DNA from: an uncultured Oscillospiraceae bacterium
Lineage (GTDB): Bacteria; Bacillota; Clostridia; Oscillospirales; Acutalibacteraceae
DNA length: 8,634 nucleotides
NCBI GenBank assembly: GCA_902495835.1
Contig: CABUYS010000055.1
Location: forward strand, 1 to 8,634
Direction of reading: 5' to 3'
Shown here piece after piece: positions 1 through 6,544 of this stretch. Position numbers and translations under genes: made by a program. Under the pieces are notes generated by a model. It made no database searches. It was not told the DNA's origin and saw only the letters and a list, made by a program, of their open reading frames with translations. The first letter of the stretch is position 1, and every line of letters starts with the position of its first letter.

Positions 1-1
1 G

Positions 2-1222
2 ATTTCTTATCTTGAAAAAGCCGGTATCGGAAAATCCAAAGTTAATTATAAACTCCGTGACTGGGTGTTTTCACGCCAGCGCTATTGGGGAGAACCAATT
101 CCGATAATTCACTGCGAAAAATGCGGATATGTTCCCGTTCCTGAATCGGAATTGCCTCTTACTTTACCTGATATAGAAGATTTTGAATCTCTCGAGGGCG
201 GCGAATCGCCTTTGGATAATATTTCTTCATGGGTAAATACAACTTGTCCTCATTGCGGAGGAAAAGCCAAACGTGAAACCGATACAATGCCGCAGTGGGC
301 GGGCTCTTCGTGGTATTTCCTTCGTTATCTTGACCCGCATAATGATAAAAATCTTGCTGATCCTGATGCAATTAAATATTGGATGCCTGTAGATTGGTAC
401 AATGGCGGAATGGAACACACTACACTCCACTTGCTTTACAGTCGTTTCTGGTATAAATTTTTGTACGATATAGGAATCGCACCCGACCCTGAACCATATA
501 AAAAACGAACCAGCCACGGAATGATCCTCGGAGAAAACAATGAAAAAATGAGCAAATCTAGAGGTAACGTTGTTAACCCTGATGATATCGTGAAAGAATT
601 TGGCGCGGATACTTAGCGCGTCTACGAAATGTTTATCGGTGATTTTGAAAAACCGGCTCCATGGAATACCGCAGGAATCAAAGGTAGCCGCAGATTTATA
701 GAAAGATACTGGGGTTTAAAAGAAATTCTTGATGATAGCAAAGGCTCGATAAGTTCCAAATTGGAGACCACCTTTCATAAAACGATTAAAAAAGTCCAAG
801 AAGATATCGACAGCCTTAAATTTAACACCGCTATAGCCGCTCTTATGGGGCTCATAAACAACATATACGACGAAGGATTTATAACATCTGAATATTTGAA
901 AATTTTTACACTTCTTTTGAGCCCTTTTGCTCCTCATGTCGCGGAAGAAATGTGGTCGGAATGTGGGTTTGGAGAAGGCTTTGCATCACTTGCTCAGTGG
1001 CCTCGCTACGATGAAAAGAAATGTATTGAAAACGAAGTACCTGTAGTTCTTCAGGTTAACGGAAAAATGAGAGGAAAAGTGCTTGCTCCGCTTGGAGTTT
1101 CTCAAGAAGAGATTTTGGAATCTGCAAAAAAAGAAGAAAGCTTCAACAGAGCTATTGAAGGGAAAAATATCATAAAAGTGATCTATGTTCCCGGAAGAAT
1201 ACTAAATGTCGTAGCCAAATAA
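2..1222 (+). CDS. leuS: Leucyl-tRNA synthetase, C-terminal part, interrupted by an in-frame TAG
   Basis: Class I aminoacyl-tRNA synthetase that charges tRNA-Leu in the cytoplasm. The gene is open from the left edge, so the N-terminal HIGH region and most of the CP1 editing domain lie outside. The visible part starts at the exit from CP1 (RDWVFSRQRYWGEPIPI, about codons 20-36). It continues through two Cys-x-x-Cys pairs (CEKCG, CPHCGG), the AGSSWYFLRY and NGGMEHTTLHLLYSRFW core, and the KMSKS loop at 545-559. The helical tRNA-binding domain and the usual C-terminal tail (VNGKMRGK, then VIYVPGRILNVV) follow. Codon 205 of the fragment is TAG (614-616), where the family has leucine in GADTLRxYEMF. 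The frame continues without shift for 201 more codons to TAA. No ribosome binding site precedes the ATG at 629, so reinitiation is not supported. The rest is so well preserved that I read this as one gene with a nonsense codon. Whether it is dead, suppressed, recoded or a sequence error cannot be decided here. Confidence 0.95.
614..616 (+). other. In-frame amber codon at a conserved Leu position of leuS
   Basis: TAG lies between ...FGADT and RVYEMF.... The family consensus as I recall it has Leu here (GADTLRLYEMF). A single T-to-A change in TTG would produce TAG. Both flanks stay in the same frame, so this is a substitution and not an indel. Confidence 0.9.
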
Positions 1223-1232
1223 ATAATAAAAC

Positions 1233-1260
1233 TTGCATTGTGTTGCATAAATTTTATAAA
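1233..1260 (+). promoter_or_regulatory. Possible adhE promoter
   Basis: TTGCAT (1233-1238) and TATAAA (1255-1260) are separated by 16 nt in the leuS-adhE gap. A second TTGCAT at 1243-1248 forms a direct repeat with the first. No leuS terminator is visible in the gap, so adhE could also receive read-through transcription. I see no Rex-type palindrome. Confidence 0.4.
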
Positions 1261-1272
1261 ACACTCAATATC

Positions 1273-1277
1273 GGAGG
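1273..1277 (+). promoter_or_regulatory. adhE ribosome binding site
   Basis: GGAGG sits 6 nt before the ATG at 1284 and fixes that start. Confidence 0.8.
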
Positions 1278-1283
1278 AATTTA

Positions 1284-3863
1284 ATGGAAAGTATTAGCAC
1301 AGATAAAATGATTGATGAATTGGTTCTTAAAGCGAGAAATGCTTTAACACAGTACATGAAAATGAGCCAGGCGGATATTGATAAAATAGTTGAAGCCATG
1401 GCGCTTGCAGCCGTTGAAAATCACGTTTTGTTCTCTGAAAAAGCTGCCTCGGAAACCGGACGCGGAATAGTTGAAGATAAAATAATAAAAAATATGTTCG
1501 CGTCTGAATATATTTACAATTCAATAAAAAATAAAAAAACCGTTGGAATAATAGATAAAAACGATGAGGAAAATTACGTAAAGATTGCAGAACCTCTCGG
1601 CGTGGTTGCGGGAGTAACTCCTGTTACCAATCCTACTTCTACGGTTGTGTTTAAATCGCTTATATGTGCAAAAACAAGGAATCCGATAATATTTGGTTTT
1701 CATCCTGGAGCTCAAAAATGCTGCACATTCGCGGCGGAAATTCTAAGAGACGCTGCAATAAAAGCGGGAGCTCCTGAAAACTGCATCCAATGGATAGAAC
1801 ATCCGTCAATCGAGGCTACCTCTGCGCTCATGAATCACTCCGGCGTGGATATCGTGCTTGCAACCGGTGGCTCGGGAATGGTTAAATCCGCTTACTCCAC
1901 CGGTAAACCCGCTTTGGGAGTAGGCCCTGGAAACGTGCCGTGCTATATTGAAAAAAGCGCAAAGTTGGAAAGGGCTTGCAATGATTTGATTCTTTCCAAG
2001 ACTTTCGATAACGGAATGATTTGCGCTTCTGAGCAGTCTGTGGTCGTAGATGAGGATATATCTTCCGAATTTGAAAACATAATGATTAAAAACGGTTGTG
2101 CATTTTTAAGTGAAGAAGATACCGAAAAGCTTACAGCATACATGATAAATCCTGAAAAAGGAACGTTAAACGGAGCTGTTGCTGGAAAAAGCGCATCCAA
2201 AATAGCTGAATCTGCAGGGATAAATGTTCCGGAAAGCACTAAAATTCTTATAGTTAAACTTGATGGTGTCGGAAAAGATTACCCATTGTCCGTAGAAAAA
2301 TTGTCTCCCGTACTTTCATACTACACTGTTAAAAATTCTTCTGAAGGCTTTGAAAGATGTAAAGAAGTTTTGAAATATAACGGCGAAGGTCACACTGCGG
2401 TAATTCATTCGCAAAATGAGCAAATAATTGAAAAATTCGGAGAAATGATGGATGCCGGAAGAATAATAGTAAATTCTCCGTCTTCCCAAGGCGCAATCGG
2501 GGACATATATAACTGTGCAACTCCGTCTCTCACTCTCGGATGCGGTTCAAAAGGTAAAAATTCCACAACCGATAATGTTTCTGTTAATAATCTTCTAAAT
2601 ATAAAAAGAGTATTCAAAAGAAGGGTTAATATGCAGTGGTTCAAAGTTCCGTCAAAAATATATTTTGAAAAAGGCTCGATTTCGTACCTCGAAGATATGC
2701 CGAACATCAATCGTGTATTTATAGTTACCGACGAAACAATGGTAAAGCTCGGGAATGTTCAAAAAGTTATGTATCATTTGAACAAGAGAAATAATAATTG
2801 CCAAGTCGAAGTATTTTCGAGCGTAAGCCCAGACCCCGATGTCGAAACTGTCTGGAAAGGGCTTGAAGTTATGAAGAAGTTTTTGCCTGATGCGATAATC
2901 GCCTTAGGAGGAGGCTCGCCTATAGATGCCGCAAAAGCCATGTGGATGTTTTATGAATATCCGGAACTCGATTTTGATGGCTTAAAACTCGAATTTATGG
3001 ATATAAGAAAACGTGCTTTCAAATACCCACACTCTCATAAAATTCCTTTGATTGCAGTTCCAACTACTTCGGGAACGGGCTCGGAAGTAACATCATTTGC
3101 GGTAATTACGGATAAGAAAGAAAATATAAAGTATCCTCTCGCTGATTATTTCCTTACTCCAAGTGTTGCCATAATCGACCCTGATTTTGTAGCATCTCTT
3201 CCCAAATCTCCTACAGCTGACACCGGCATGGATGTGCTGACTCACGCCATTGAAGCATATGTTTCCACTATGGCAAGCGATTACACAGATGCCCTTGCCG
3301 AAAAAGCCATAAAATTGGTTTTTAAATATCTAAAAAAAGCTTATGAAAACGGAAGCAACGACCCAGAAGCTCGTGAAAAAATGCATAATGCTTCATGTAT
3401 TGCCGGAATGGCGTTCACAAATGCATTTTTGGGACTTAATCATTCTATGGCTCATAAACTCGGCGGTGAATTCCACGTTCCTCATGGAAGAGCCAATGCG
3501 ATTTTGCTGCCATATGTGATAAAATATAACGCATCCCTCCCGTCTAAATTTGCTGCATTCCCAAAATACGAAAGCTACAAAGCAGATAAAAGATATGCCG
3601 AAATTGCAGAAATGGTAGGCGCTGCAGGAGCAGACACTGCTCAGAGCGTTGATAATCTGGTACAATCGATTAAAAAGATGAACGAATCACTCAACATACC
3701 GCTAAGCCTTAAAGACTACGGTATTTCCGAGGAAGAATTTTTAAGTAAAGTCGACATGCTTTCCAAGCTTGCTCACGAAGACCAGTGCACTGGCACGAAT
3801 CCGAGGTATCCTCTCATAAACGAGATAAAAGAAATTTATTTGAATTGTTATTACGGGAAATAA
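1284..3863 (+). CDS. adhE: Bifunctional aldehyde-alcohol dehydrogenase AdhE
   Basis: Cytoplasmic fermentative enzyme that reduces acetyl-CoA to acetaldehyde and then to ethanol with two NADH, regenerating NAD+. The 859 aa length is close to the family norm (E. coli has 891). Residues 1 to about 440 are the CoA-acylating aldehyde dehydrogenase: GVVAGVTPVTNPT near 106-118, the nucleotide-binding GGSG near 195-198, and catalytic Cys247 in FDNGMICASEQ. A linker (about 430-455) leads to the iron-dependent alcohol dehydrogenase domain. That domain has GGGSPIDAAK at 542-551, PTTSGTGSEVTSFAVITD near 593-610, and the metal ligands Asp650, His654, His720 and His734. The start at 1284 is set by GGAGG 6 nt upstream. 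The gene stands about 60 bp after leuS, has its own weak promoter candidate, and ends at a strong terminator. Every expected active-site residue is present, so it looks functional. AdhE normally forms spirosome filaments; that is family knowledge. Confidence 0.98.
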   Translation: MESISTDKMIDELVLKARNALTQYMKMSQADIDKIVEAMALAAVENHVLFSEKAASETGRGIVEDKIIKNMFASEYIYNSIKNKKTVGIIDKNDEENYVKIAEPLGVVAGVTPVTNPTSTVVFKSLICAKTRNPIIFGFHPGAQKCCTFAAEILRDAAIKAGAPENCIQWIEHPSIEATSALMNHSGVDIVLATGGSGMVKSAYSTGKPALGVGPGNVPCYIEKSAKLERACNDLILSKTFDNGMICASEQSVVVDEDISSEFENIMIKNGCAFLSEEDTEKLTAYMINPEKGTLNGAVAGKSASKIAESAGINVPESTKILIVKLDGVGKDYPLSVEKLSPVLSYYTVKNSSEGFERCKEVLKYNGEGHTAVIHSQNEQIIEKFGEMMDAGRIIVNSPSSQGAIGDIYNCATPSLTLGCGSKGKNSTTDNVSVNNLLNIKRVFKRRVNMQWFKVPSKIYFEKGSISYLEDMPNINRVFIVTDETMVKLGNVQKVMYHLNKRNNNCQVEVFSSVSPDPDVETVWKGLEVMKKFLPDAIIALGGGSPIDAAKAMWMFYEYPELDFDGLKLEFMDIRKRAFKYPHSHKIPLIAVPTTSGTGSEVTSFAVITDKKENIKYPLADYFLTPSVAIIDPDFVASLPKSPTADTGMDVLTHAIEAYVSTMASDYTDALAEKAIKLVFKYLKKAYENGSNDPEAREKMHNASCIAGMAFTNAFLGLNHSMAHKLGGEFHVPHGRANAILLPYVIKYNASLPSKFAAFPKYESYKADKRYAEIAEMVGAAGADTAQSVDNLVQSIKKMNESLNIPLSLKDYGISEEEFLSKVDMLSKLAHEDQCTGTNPRYPLINEIKEIYLNCYYGK

Positions 3864-3872
3864 TTTAAAAAA

Positions 3873-3899
3873 CCACCGAATTTTTTCGGTGGCTTTTTT
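3873..3899 (+). terminator. Intrinsic terminator after adhE
   Basis: An 8-bp perfect stem (CCACCGAA / TTCGGTGG) with a TTTT loop is followed by C and six T, starting 9 nt after the adhE stop. An A run before the stem means it could also act weakly on the minus strand. Confidence 0.93.
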
Positions 3900-4014
3900 G
3901 TATTCAGAAAATCACGCAAAAGCCTGCGTGGTTCAATGATAGCGTAAGCGATGTAAGAACGGAATAAAAACTCCTTTTGATGTAGAATATAATAGCGGTC
4001 TGGAAACTGCTAAA
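3900..4014. other. Non-coding stretch without recognised gene
   Basis: No open frame here resembles a known protein. The only structure I see is an imperfect hairpin at 3910-3933, with a 9-bp stem (AATCACGCA / TGCGTGGTT, one G-T pair) and a 6-nt loop. It has no T run, so it is not a classical terminator. The stretch lies between the adhE terminator and the decayed transposase and may be debris of the same insertion. The missing N-terminal part of tnpA is not recognisable in it. Confidence 0.5.
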
Positions 4015-4228
4015 GGAAAAAACAGTTTAATGATATTTTAAAGATTTGGGAATATGAAATTTGCATATAGGAATCGAGAATTTTGGTGCAAAGGTTATTA
4101 TGTGGATACGGCAGGGAAAAACACGAAAGCGATAAAGGAATACATAAAAAATCAGTTGAAATAAGATCGAGAAAGTAATCAATTAAGTTTATTTGATCCA
4201 AGAGACCCTTTTAAAGGGTAGCAAGTAA
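4015..4228 (+). pseudogene. tnpA: IS200/IS605-family transposase tnpA, decayed 3' remnant
   Basis: One frame reads GKNSLMIF, stop, then about 40 residues containing NREFWCKGYYVDTAGKNTKA, then a second stop, then SNQLSLFDPRDPFKG. This matches, from memory, the C-terminal third of HUH (Y1) transposases of the IS200 type: GKSSLMIF, then the NRxFWCRGYYVDTVGxN block, then EYIKNQL and a DPF-x-G-SK tail. Lesions are TAA at 4039-4041, TAA at 4162-4164, and an apparent one-base insertion near 4213-4218. The insertion brings TAG into frame at 4219; without it the frame would end GSK-TAA at 4226-4228. The N-terminal half with the HUH motif is missing. The family catalyses single-stranded, hairpin-guided transposition, but this copy cannot encode a working enzyme. 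Confidence 0.88.
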
Positions 4229-4308
4229 CAAATGCATGGCTGTCAGGCCAATAAGGAAGCCACTTGTGGCTTGCCAGTAATATTAGGGCTATGCCCGAAA
4301 AGGAAATA

Positions 4309-4327
4309 CTACCCGCTATGCGGGTGG
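4309..4327 (+). repeat. IS200 right-end subterminal hairpin
   Basis: An 8-bp stem with a 3-nt TAT loop (CTACCCGC / GCGGGTGG, one T-G pair) lies just before GATCTTTATTTTT, where this kind of element normally ends. It is the only strong secondary structure adjoining the paralog array and might also act as a transcription barrier. Confidence 0.6.
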
Positions 4328-4330
4328 ATC

Positions 4331-4372
4331 TTTATTTTTAAAAAATAAGTATTTGTTAAGATAGCATTGGAA
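4331..4372 (+). repeat. Intergenic repeat, copy 1 (left part replaced by IS end)
   Basis: The run TTTTTAAAAAATAAGTATTT and the following AT-rich bases up to TTGG correspond to the spacer that precedes each later array gene. The terminator-arm half seen in the other copies is missing here because the IS200 right end takes its place. Confidence 0.5.
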
Positions 4373-4395
4373 TTAATTGAAAAATATAGTATAAT
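4367..4395 (+). promoter_or_regulatory. Promoter of array gene 1
   Basis: TTGGAA (4367-4372), a 17-nt spacer and a perfect TATAAT (4390-4395). The position matches the promoters of the other three paralogs relative to the AGGAG site. Confidence 0.8.
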
Positions 4396-4414
4396 AAATC
4401 TATATTTAAATTAT

Positions 4415-4432
4415 AGAGGAGTTCACATTACG
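4415..4432 (+). promoter_or_regulatory. Ribosome binding site of array gene 1 with displaced start (ACG)
   Basis: AGAGGAG (4415-4421) is followed after 8 nt by ACG-AGC-ATG. The other three genes have ATG or GTG exactly at the ACG position (4430-4432). The first standard start is now ATG 4436, 14 nt from the site, which is longer than optimal. Either translation is weaker or ACG is used. Confidence 0.7.
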
Positions 4433-4435
4433 AGC

Positions 4436-5320
4436 ATGAAAATAGCAAAGAAAATTTTATTAGGGATTTTAGTACTAATGAGTACTTTTATAGTGGTAAG
4501 TGCAGCTGATATAGTAGAAAGTGAAAAACCGACTGATTCTTCCATAAGAGCAAATGATGAAGAATCAACTGGGAAAAAACTAGACAAAGACACCGCAATA
4601 ACATTAAGAGGTGCTGTAATAGTAGCTGTAATCGTTGAAATTATTGCTTTATTCAGACATAGTCTTGAAGCGTATATACTTAAGGATAACCGGCTATTAT
4701 TAAAGTTTTCGAGAAAAATCTCTGAATGGTACTTGAATCCAGAAGTTAGAAAATGTATCAAAAAATATGAAGATACAGAGTTAGGAAAATCTCTCACATA
4801 CGTATTTGCTGTTTTGGATAGAGAAGAGTCAATAGATAGTAAGCGTATAGAAGAAAATTTAGCGCATGTATGGCATTATATGGAAATTCTTGAACCCGCA
4901 TCCGGGTGCGAGGAATTAAGACGTGTTTTGAATGAAAGAGATAAAGAAGTTGTACATCATTATATCGAACATTTGACGCCGGATAACATATTAAAAGAAC
5001 ATTTACCTTTATCGATGATTGGTGGTTCGGGTATGTATATTATCTGTGTAGGTAATATTTCTGACTTTTCGAAAGATAAGGAAAAAATTATGCAGATTAA
5101 TTCTTCAGAGGGTAATCCTGCTTATAATTTGAAAGCGATTGTACTGTGTGATAAAAATGTTGGATGTTTCACTACCGCTTACGTTAAACAAAAAGACGGG
5201 AAATGGGACATACGTTCGATTTATGGCAAAGAGAGAGAACCGCTTGATGACGATTCGATTATATCTATATTAGTAAATCGTGATAGAAAAGTAAATTTGG
5301 TTTATATGAAAGCATGTTAA
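4436..5320 (+). CDS. Array gene 1: secreted USP-like (C19-derived) protein, probably catalytically inactive
   Basis: A 294-aa protein of unknown function and first of four tandem paralogs. Residues 1-23 are a Sec signal peptide: MKIAKK, a hydrophobic core, VVSA, then cleavage. A polar linker (24-52) follows, then a second hydrophobic segment (about 55-73). The rest follows the motif order of ubiquitin-specific proteases: helix ISEWYLNPEVR (95-105), like the helix after the Cys box; GKSLTYVFAVLD (117-128), like the family LxxxFxxL helix; YNLKAIVL (230-237); CFTTAYVKQKDGKW (244-257), resembling the GHYTAYVR...GKW hairpin; and final VNLVYMK (286-292). No Cys stands 13 residues before the Pro, and Phe replaces the catalytic His, so peptidase activity is unlikely. 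It has its own promoter. I start it at ATG 4436 because the ancestral start is ACG; an upstream TTG extension would run through the promoter. A secreted host-interacting protein is inference. Confidence 0.9.
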   Translation: MKIAKKILLGILVLMSTFIVVSAADIVESEKPTDSSIRANDEESTGKKLDKDTAITLRGAVIVAVIVEIIALFRHSLEAYILKDNRLLLKFSRKISEWYLNPEVRKCIKKYEDTELGKSLTYVFAVLDREESIDSKRIEENLAHVWHYMEILEPASGCEELRRVLNERDKEVVHHYIEHLTPDNILKEHLPLSMIGGSGMYIICVGNISDFSKDKEKIMQINSSEGNPAYNLKAIVLCDKNVGCFTTAYVKQKDGKWDIRSIYGKEREPLDDDSIISILVNRDRKVNLVYMKAC

Positions 5321-5339
5321 ATTTCTTAGCAAATTTTTA

Positions 5340-5395
5340 AAACGCCGAGGCCATTTTAAAAGCAAGCATTTATTTATATTAAAATAGTGTTGGTT
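5340..5395 (+). repeat. Intergenic repeat, copy 2
   Basis: It starts with CGCCGAGGCCATTTT, equivalent to the 3' arm of the terminator found after array gene 4, though its 5' partner arm is missing. It continues with AAAAGCAAGCATTTATTTAT and runs into the -35 box of gene 2. The 43 bases at 5351-5393 differ from 6443-6485 at only four positions. Confidence 0.8.
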
Positions 5396-5419
5396 TTTAA
5401 TAAAAAAACGAGGTGTAAT
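5390..5419 (+). promoter_or_regulatory. Promoter of array gene 2
   Basis: TTGGTT (5390-5395), an 18-nt spacer and TGTAAT (5414-5419). It is weaker than its three counterparts (18-nt spacing, imperfect -10). Confidence 0.6.
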
Positions 5420-5453
5420 AGAGCTATAATTAAAGTATAGAGGAGTTCGCACT

Positions 5454-6404
5454 GTGAGTATGAAAATAGCAAAGAAAATTTTAGCAGGAACTTTAGCACT
5501 GATGAGCACTTTTACAGTAGTAAGTGCAGAGCCAGAAAATAAAGAAAATTTACTTGAAAATTCCACAAATGTAGAAAATAAAAAAGGAGAAAATAATGAA
5601 AAATTAAAATCAAAAATGAACCCATTTGGTAAAGTACTTACTGTAGGAGCTGTAGCAGGGATTTTAGCAGGAGCTGTTGTAGAATTTTTTAAAAGAGATA
5701 CAAGATATGTAGAAAGTGTTTATAATTTTATTCTTTATTGTTATTCTATTCCGAAAGTTAGAAATAGTATTATGTATTTTATTTATGAATTAAAAAGAAA
5801 AAGAACACGGAGTGAAGAATTATTCGTTTGTTTATTCAAATCTTTACACAATAGTGATGATTTTTTTGATAAATTCAACTGTAAAAGTACTAAATATAGA
5901 GAAAATATGGAAAAGCTTTTAGTCAGCTATTCTTTAGACTACCGTTTTTGTGAAGGCTTTTACAATTTAGAAAAAACTATTCATGGAATATTTGAATGTG
6001 AAGATTTAGAAAAAATTATTGTTGATTCCATAAAAAAATATGTTCACAGTGAAAAAGTAAATACTCAGCATTGGTATTGTGAAATTTACAAAATGGACAC
6101 TATTAAGGATGTAATATCAATTTATTTAAAAACAGATTTGCTTATTGGGCCTTATGGACACACAAACCATCAATATTCTATTTCAGGTATTTCAAAAGAT
6201 GGTAAAAAAGCATCGTATGAGTTAAAAAGTGTAATATTATATGGAGATGATGAAAACGGTAATCGCGTTGCGTTAGTATACTCAAGAATAGAAGGATCGA
6301 ATAAATGGATTGAATGCGGTAGTTTAGATGAAATTTGTGATGATAATTTATTTAGCACGGCATGTAGTTATTATAAAAATGTGCATTTGATTTATCAGAT
6401 ATAG
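5454..6404 (+). CDS. Array gene 2: secreted USP-like (C19-derived) protein, most divergent copy
   Basis: A 316-aa protein of unknown function. It starts at GTG 5454, 8 nt after AGAGGAG (5439-5445); an alternative is the ATG two codons later. The signal peptide is residues 1-25 (core ILAGTLALMSTFTVV, cleavage after VSA). A Lys/Glu/Asn-rich linker (26-57) and a glycine/alanine-rich hydrophobic segment (about 59-78) follow. USP-type order is still traceable: YNFILYCYSIPKVR (90-103), SEELFVCLFKSL (120-131), a Cys-containing IHGIFECED stretch (176-184), SYELKSVILYGD (254-265), RVALVYSRIEGSNKW (271-285) and final VHLIYQI (310-316). No Cys is at the catalytic position and the expected His is Val. 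It ends in TAG, with a TAA in frame two codons later. Its leader is nearly identical to gene 3 while the mature parts are far apart. The USP assignment for this copy rests largely on its paralogs. Confidence 0.92.
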   Translation: MSMKIAKKILAGTLALMSTFTVVSAEPENKENLLENSTNVENKKGENNEKLKSKMNPFGKVLTVGAVAGILAGAVVEFFKRDTRYVESVYNFILYCYSIPKVRNSIMYFIYELKRKRTRSEELFVCLFKSLHNSDDFFDKFNCKSTKYRENMEKLLVSYSLDYRFCEGFYNLEKTIHGIFECEDLEKIIVDSIKKYVHSEKVNTQHWYCEIYKMDTIKDVISIYLKTDLLIGPYGHTNHQYSISGISKDGKKASYELKSVILYGDDENGNRVALVYSRIEGSNKWIECGSLDEICDDNLFSTACSYYKNVHLIYQI

Positions 6405-6410
6405 AAATAA
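6405..6410 (+). other. Back-up stop two codons after TAG of array gene 2
   Basis: TAG (6402-6404) is followed in frame by one sense codon and TAA (6408-6410), then two more TAG. The same TAG-sense-TAA layout closes array gene 4. Confidence 0.5.
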
Positions 6411-6429
6411 TAGTAGTTTAAATTCTTAT

Positions 6430-6487
6430 CAAATTGCCGAAGCAATTTTAAAAGCAAGTATTTATTTATATTAAAATAGCGTTGAAT
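6430..6487 (+). repeat. Intergenic repeat, copy 3
   Basis: Same order as copy 2: terminator arm (TTGCCGAAGCAATTTT), AAAAGCAAGTATTTATTTAT, then the -35 region of gene 3. Nearly identical to copy 2 across 43 bases. Confidence 0.8.
6431..6448 (+). terminator. Weak terminator-like hairpin after array gene 2
   Basis: AAATTGC-CGAA-GCAATTT forms a 7-bp, AT-rich stem with a tetraloop, followed only by T then AAAA. It is a degenerate version of the terminator after array gene 4. Confidence 0.45.
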
Positions 6488-6510
6488 TTTAATGAAAAAT
6501 ATGATATAAT
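6482..6510 (+). promoter_or_regulatory. Promoter of array gene 3
   Basis: TTGAAT (6482-6487), a 17-nt spacer and TATAAT (6505-6510) with an extended -10 TG at 6502-6503. This is the strongest of the four promoters by consensus. Confidence 0.85.
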
Positions 6511-6544
6511 AGAGTCATGTTTAAAACGTAAAGGAGTTCGTGTT

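Larger units (their letters stand above)
4015..4330 (+). mobile_element. IS200-like element remnant with hairpin-rich right end
   Basis: This is the tnpA remnant plus about 100 nt of structured 3' end. Four short hairpins follow one another: TGGC/GCCA (4237-4250), AAGCCAC/GTGGCTT (4257-4272), GGGC-TAT-GCCC (4286-4296) and CTACCCGC-TAT-GCGGGTGG (4309-4327, 8 bp). The last, close to the element end, is the type of subterminal imperfect hairpin that TnpA recognises at the right end. No left end can be identified, so the element is truncated and immobile by itself. Its right boundary merges with the AT-rich repeat before the first array gene, and the exact end point (near 4330) is uncertain. Confidence 0.75.

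Noticed and set aside
614..1222. Natural two-subunit LeuRS (as in Aquifex), with a second gene from ATG 629
   Set aside because: No ribosome binding site before 629, the ATG is just the conserved Met of YEMF, and the missing residue is a single conserved Leu in a continuous frame. As I recall, the Aquifex split lies elsewhere (near CP1).
1233..1260. Rex (NADH-responsive repressor) operator before adhE
   Set aside because: The repeats here are direct (TTGCAT ... TTGCAT), not the inverted TTGTNA...TNACAA pattern expected for Rex.
2634..3863. Separate alcohol dehydrogenase gene starting at the internal ATG before QWFKVPSK
   Set aside because: The frame is continuous with the aldehyde dehydrogenase through the typical AdhE linker, and the full length matches bifunctional AdhE.
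3910..3933. Hairpin as second adhE terminator or small RNA
   Set aside because: No T run follows, there is no promoter, and a stronger terminator lies just upstream. Kept only as a structure note.
3973..3997. Possible promoter TTTTGA / TATAAT in the gap before tnpA
   Set aside because: The spacing between the boxes is far too short, and nothing intact lies downstream.
4367..4435. Upstream TTG start for array gene 1 adding 23 residues
   Set aside because: The extension covers the -35 and -10 boxes and precedes the ribosome binding site. The paralogs show the start after AGGAG. The upstream extensions from 6482 (gene 3) and 7534 (gene 4) fail for the same reason.
4423..4797. Minus-strand open frames opposite the array genes (also 7506-7901, 7944-8294 and others)
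   Set aside because: They mirror the paralogs' signal and linker coding sequence, have no ribosome binding sites, and show no independent conservation.
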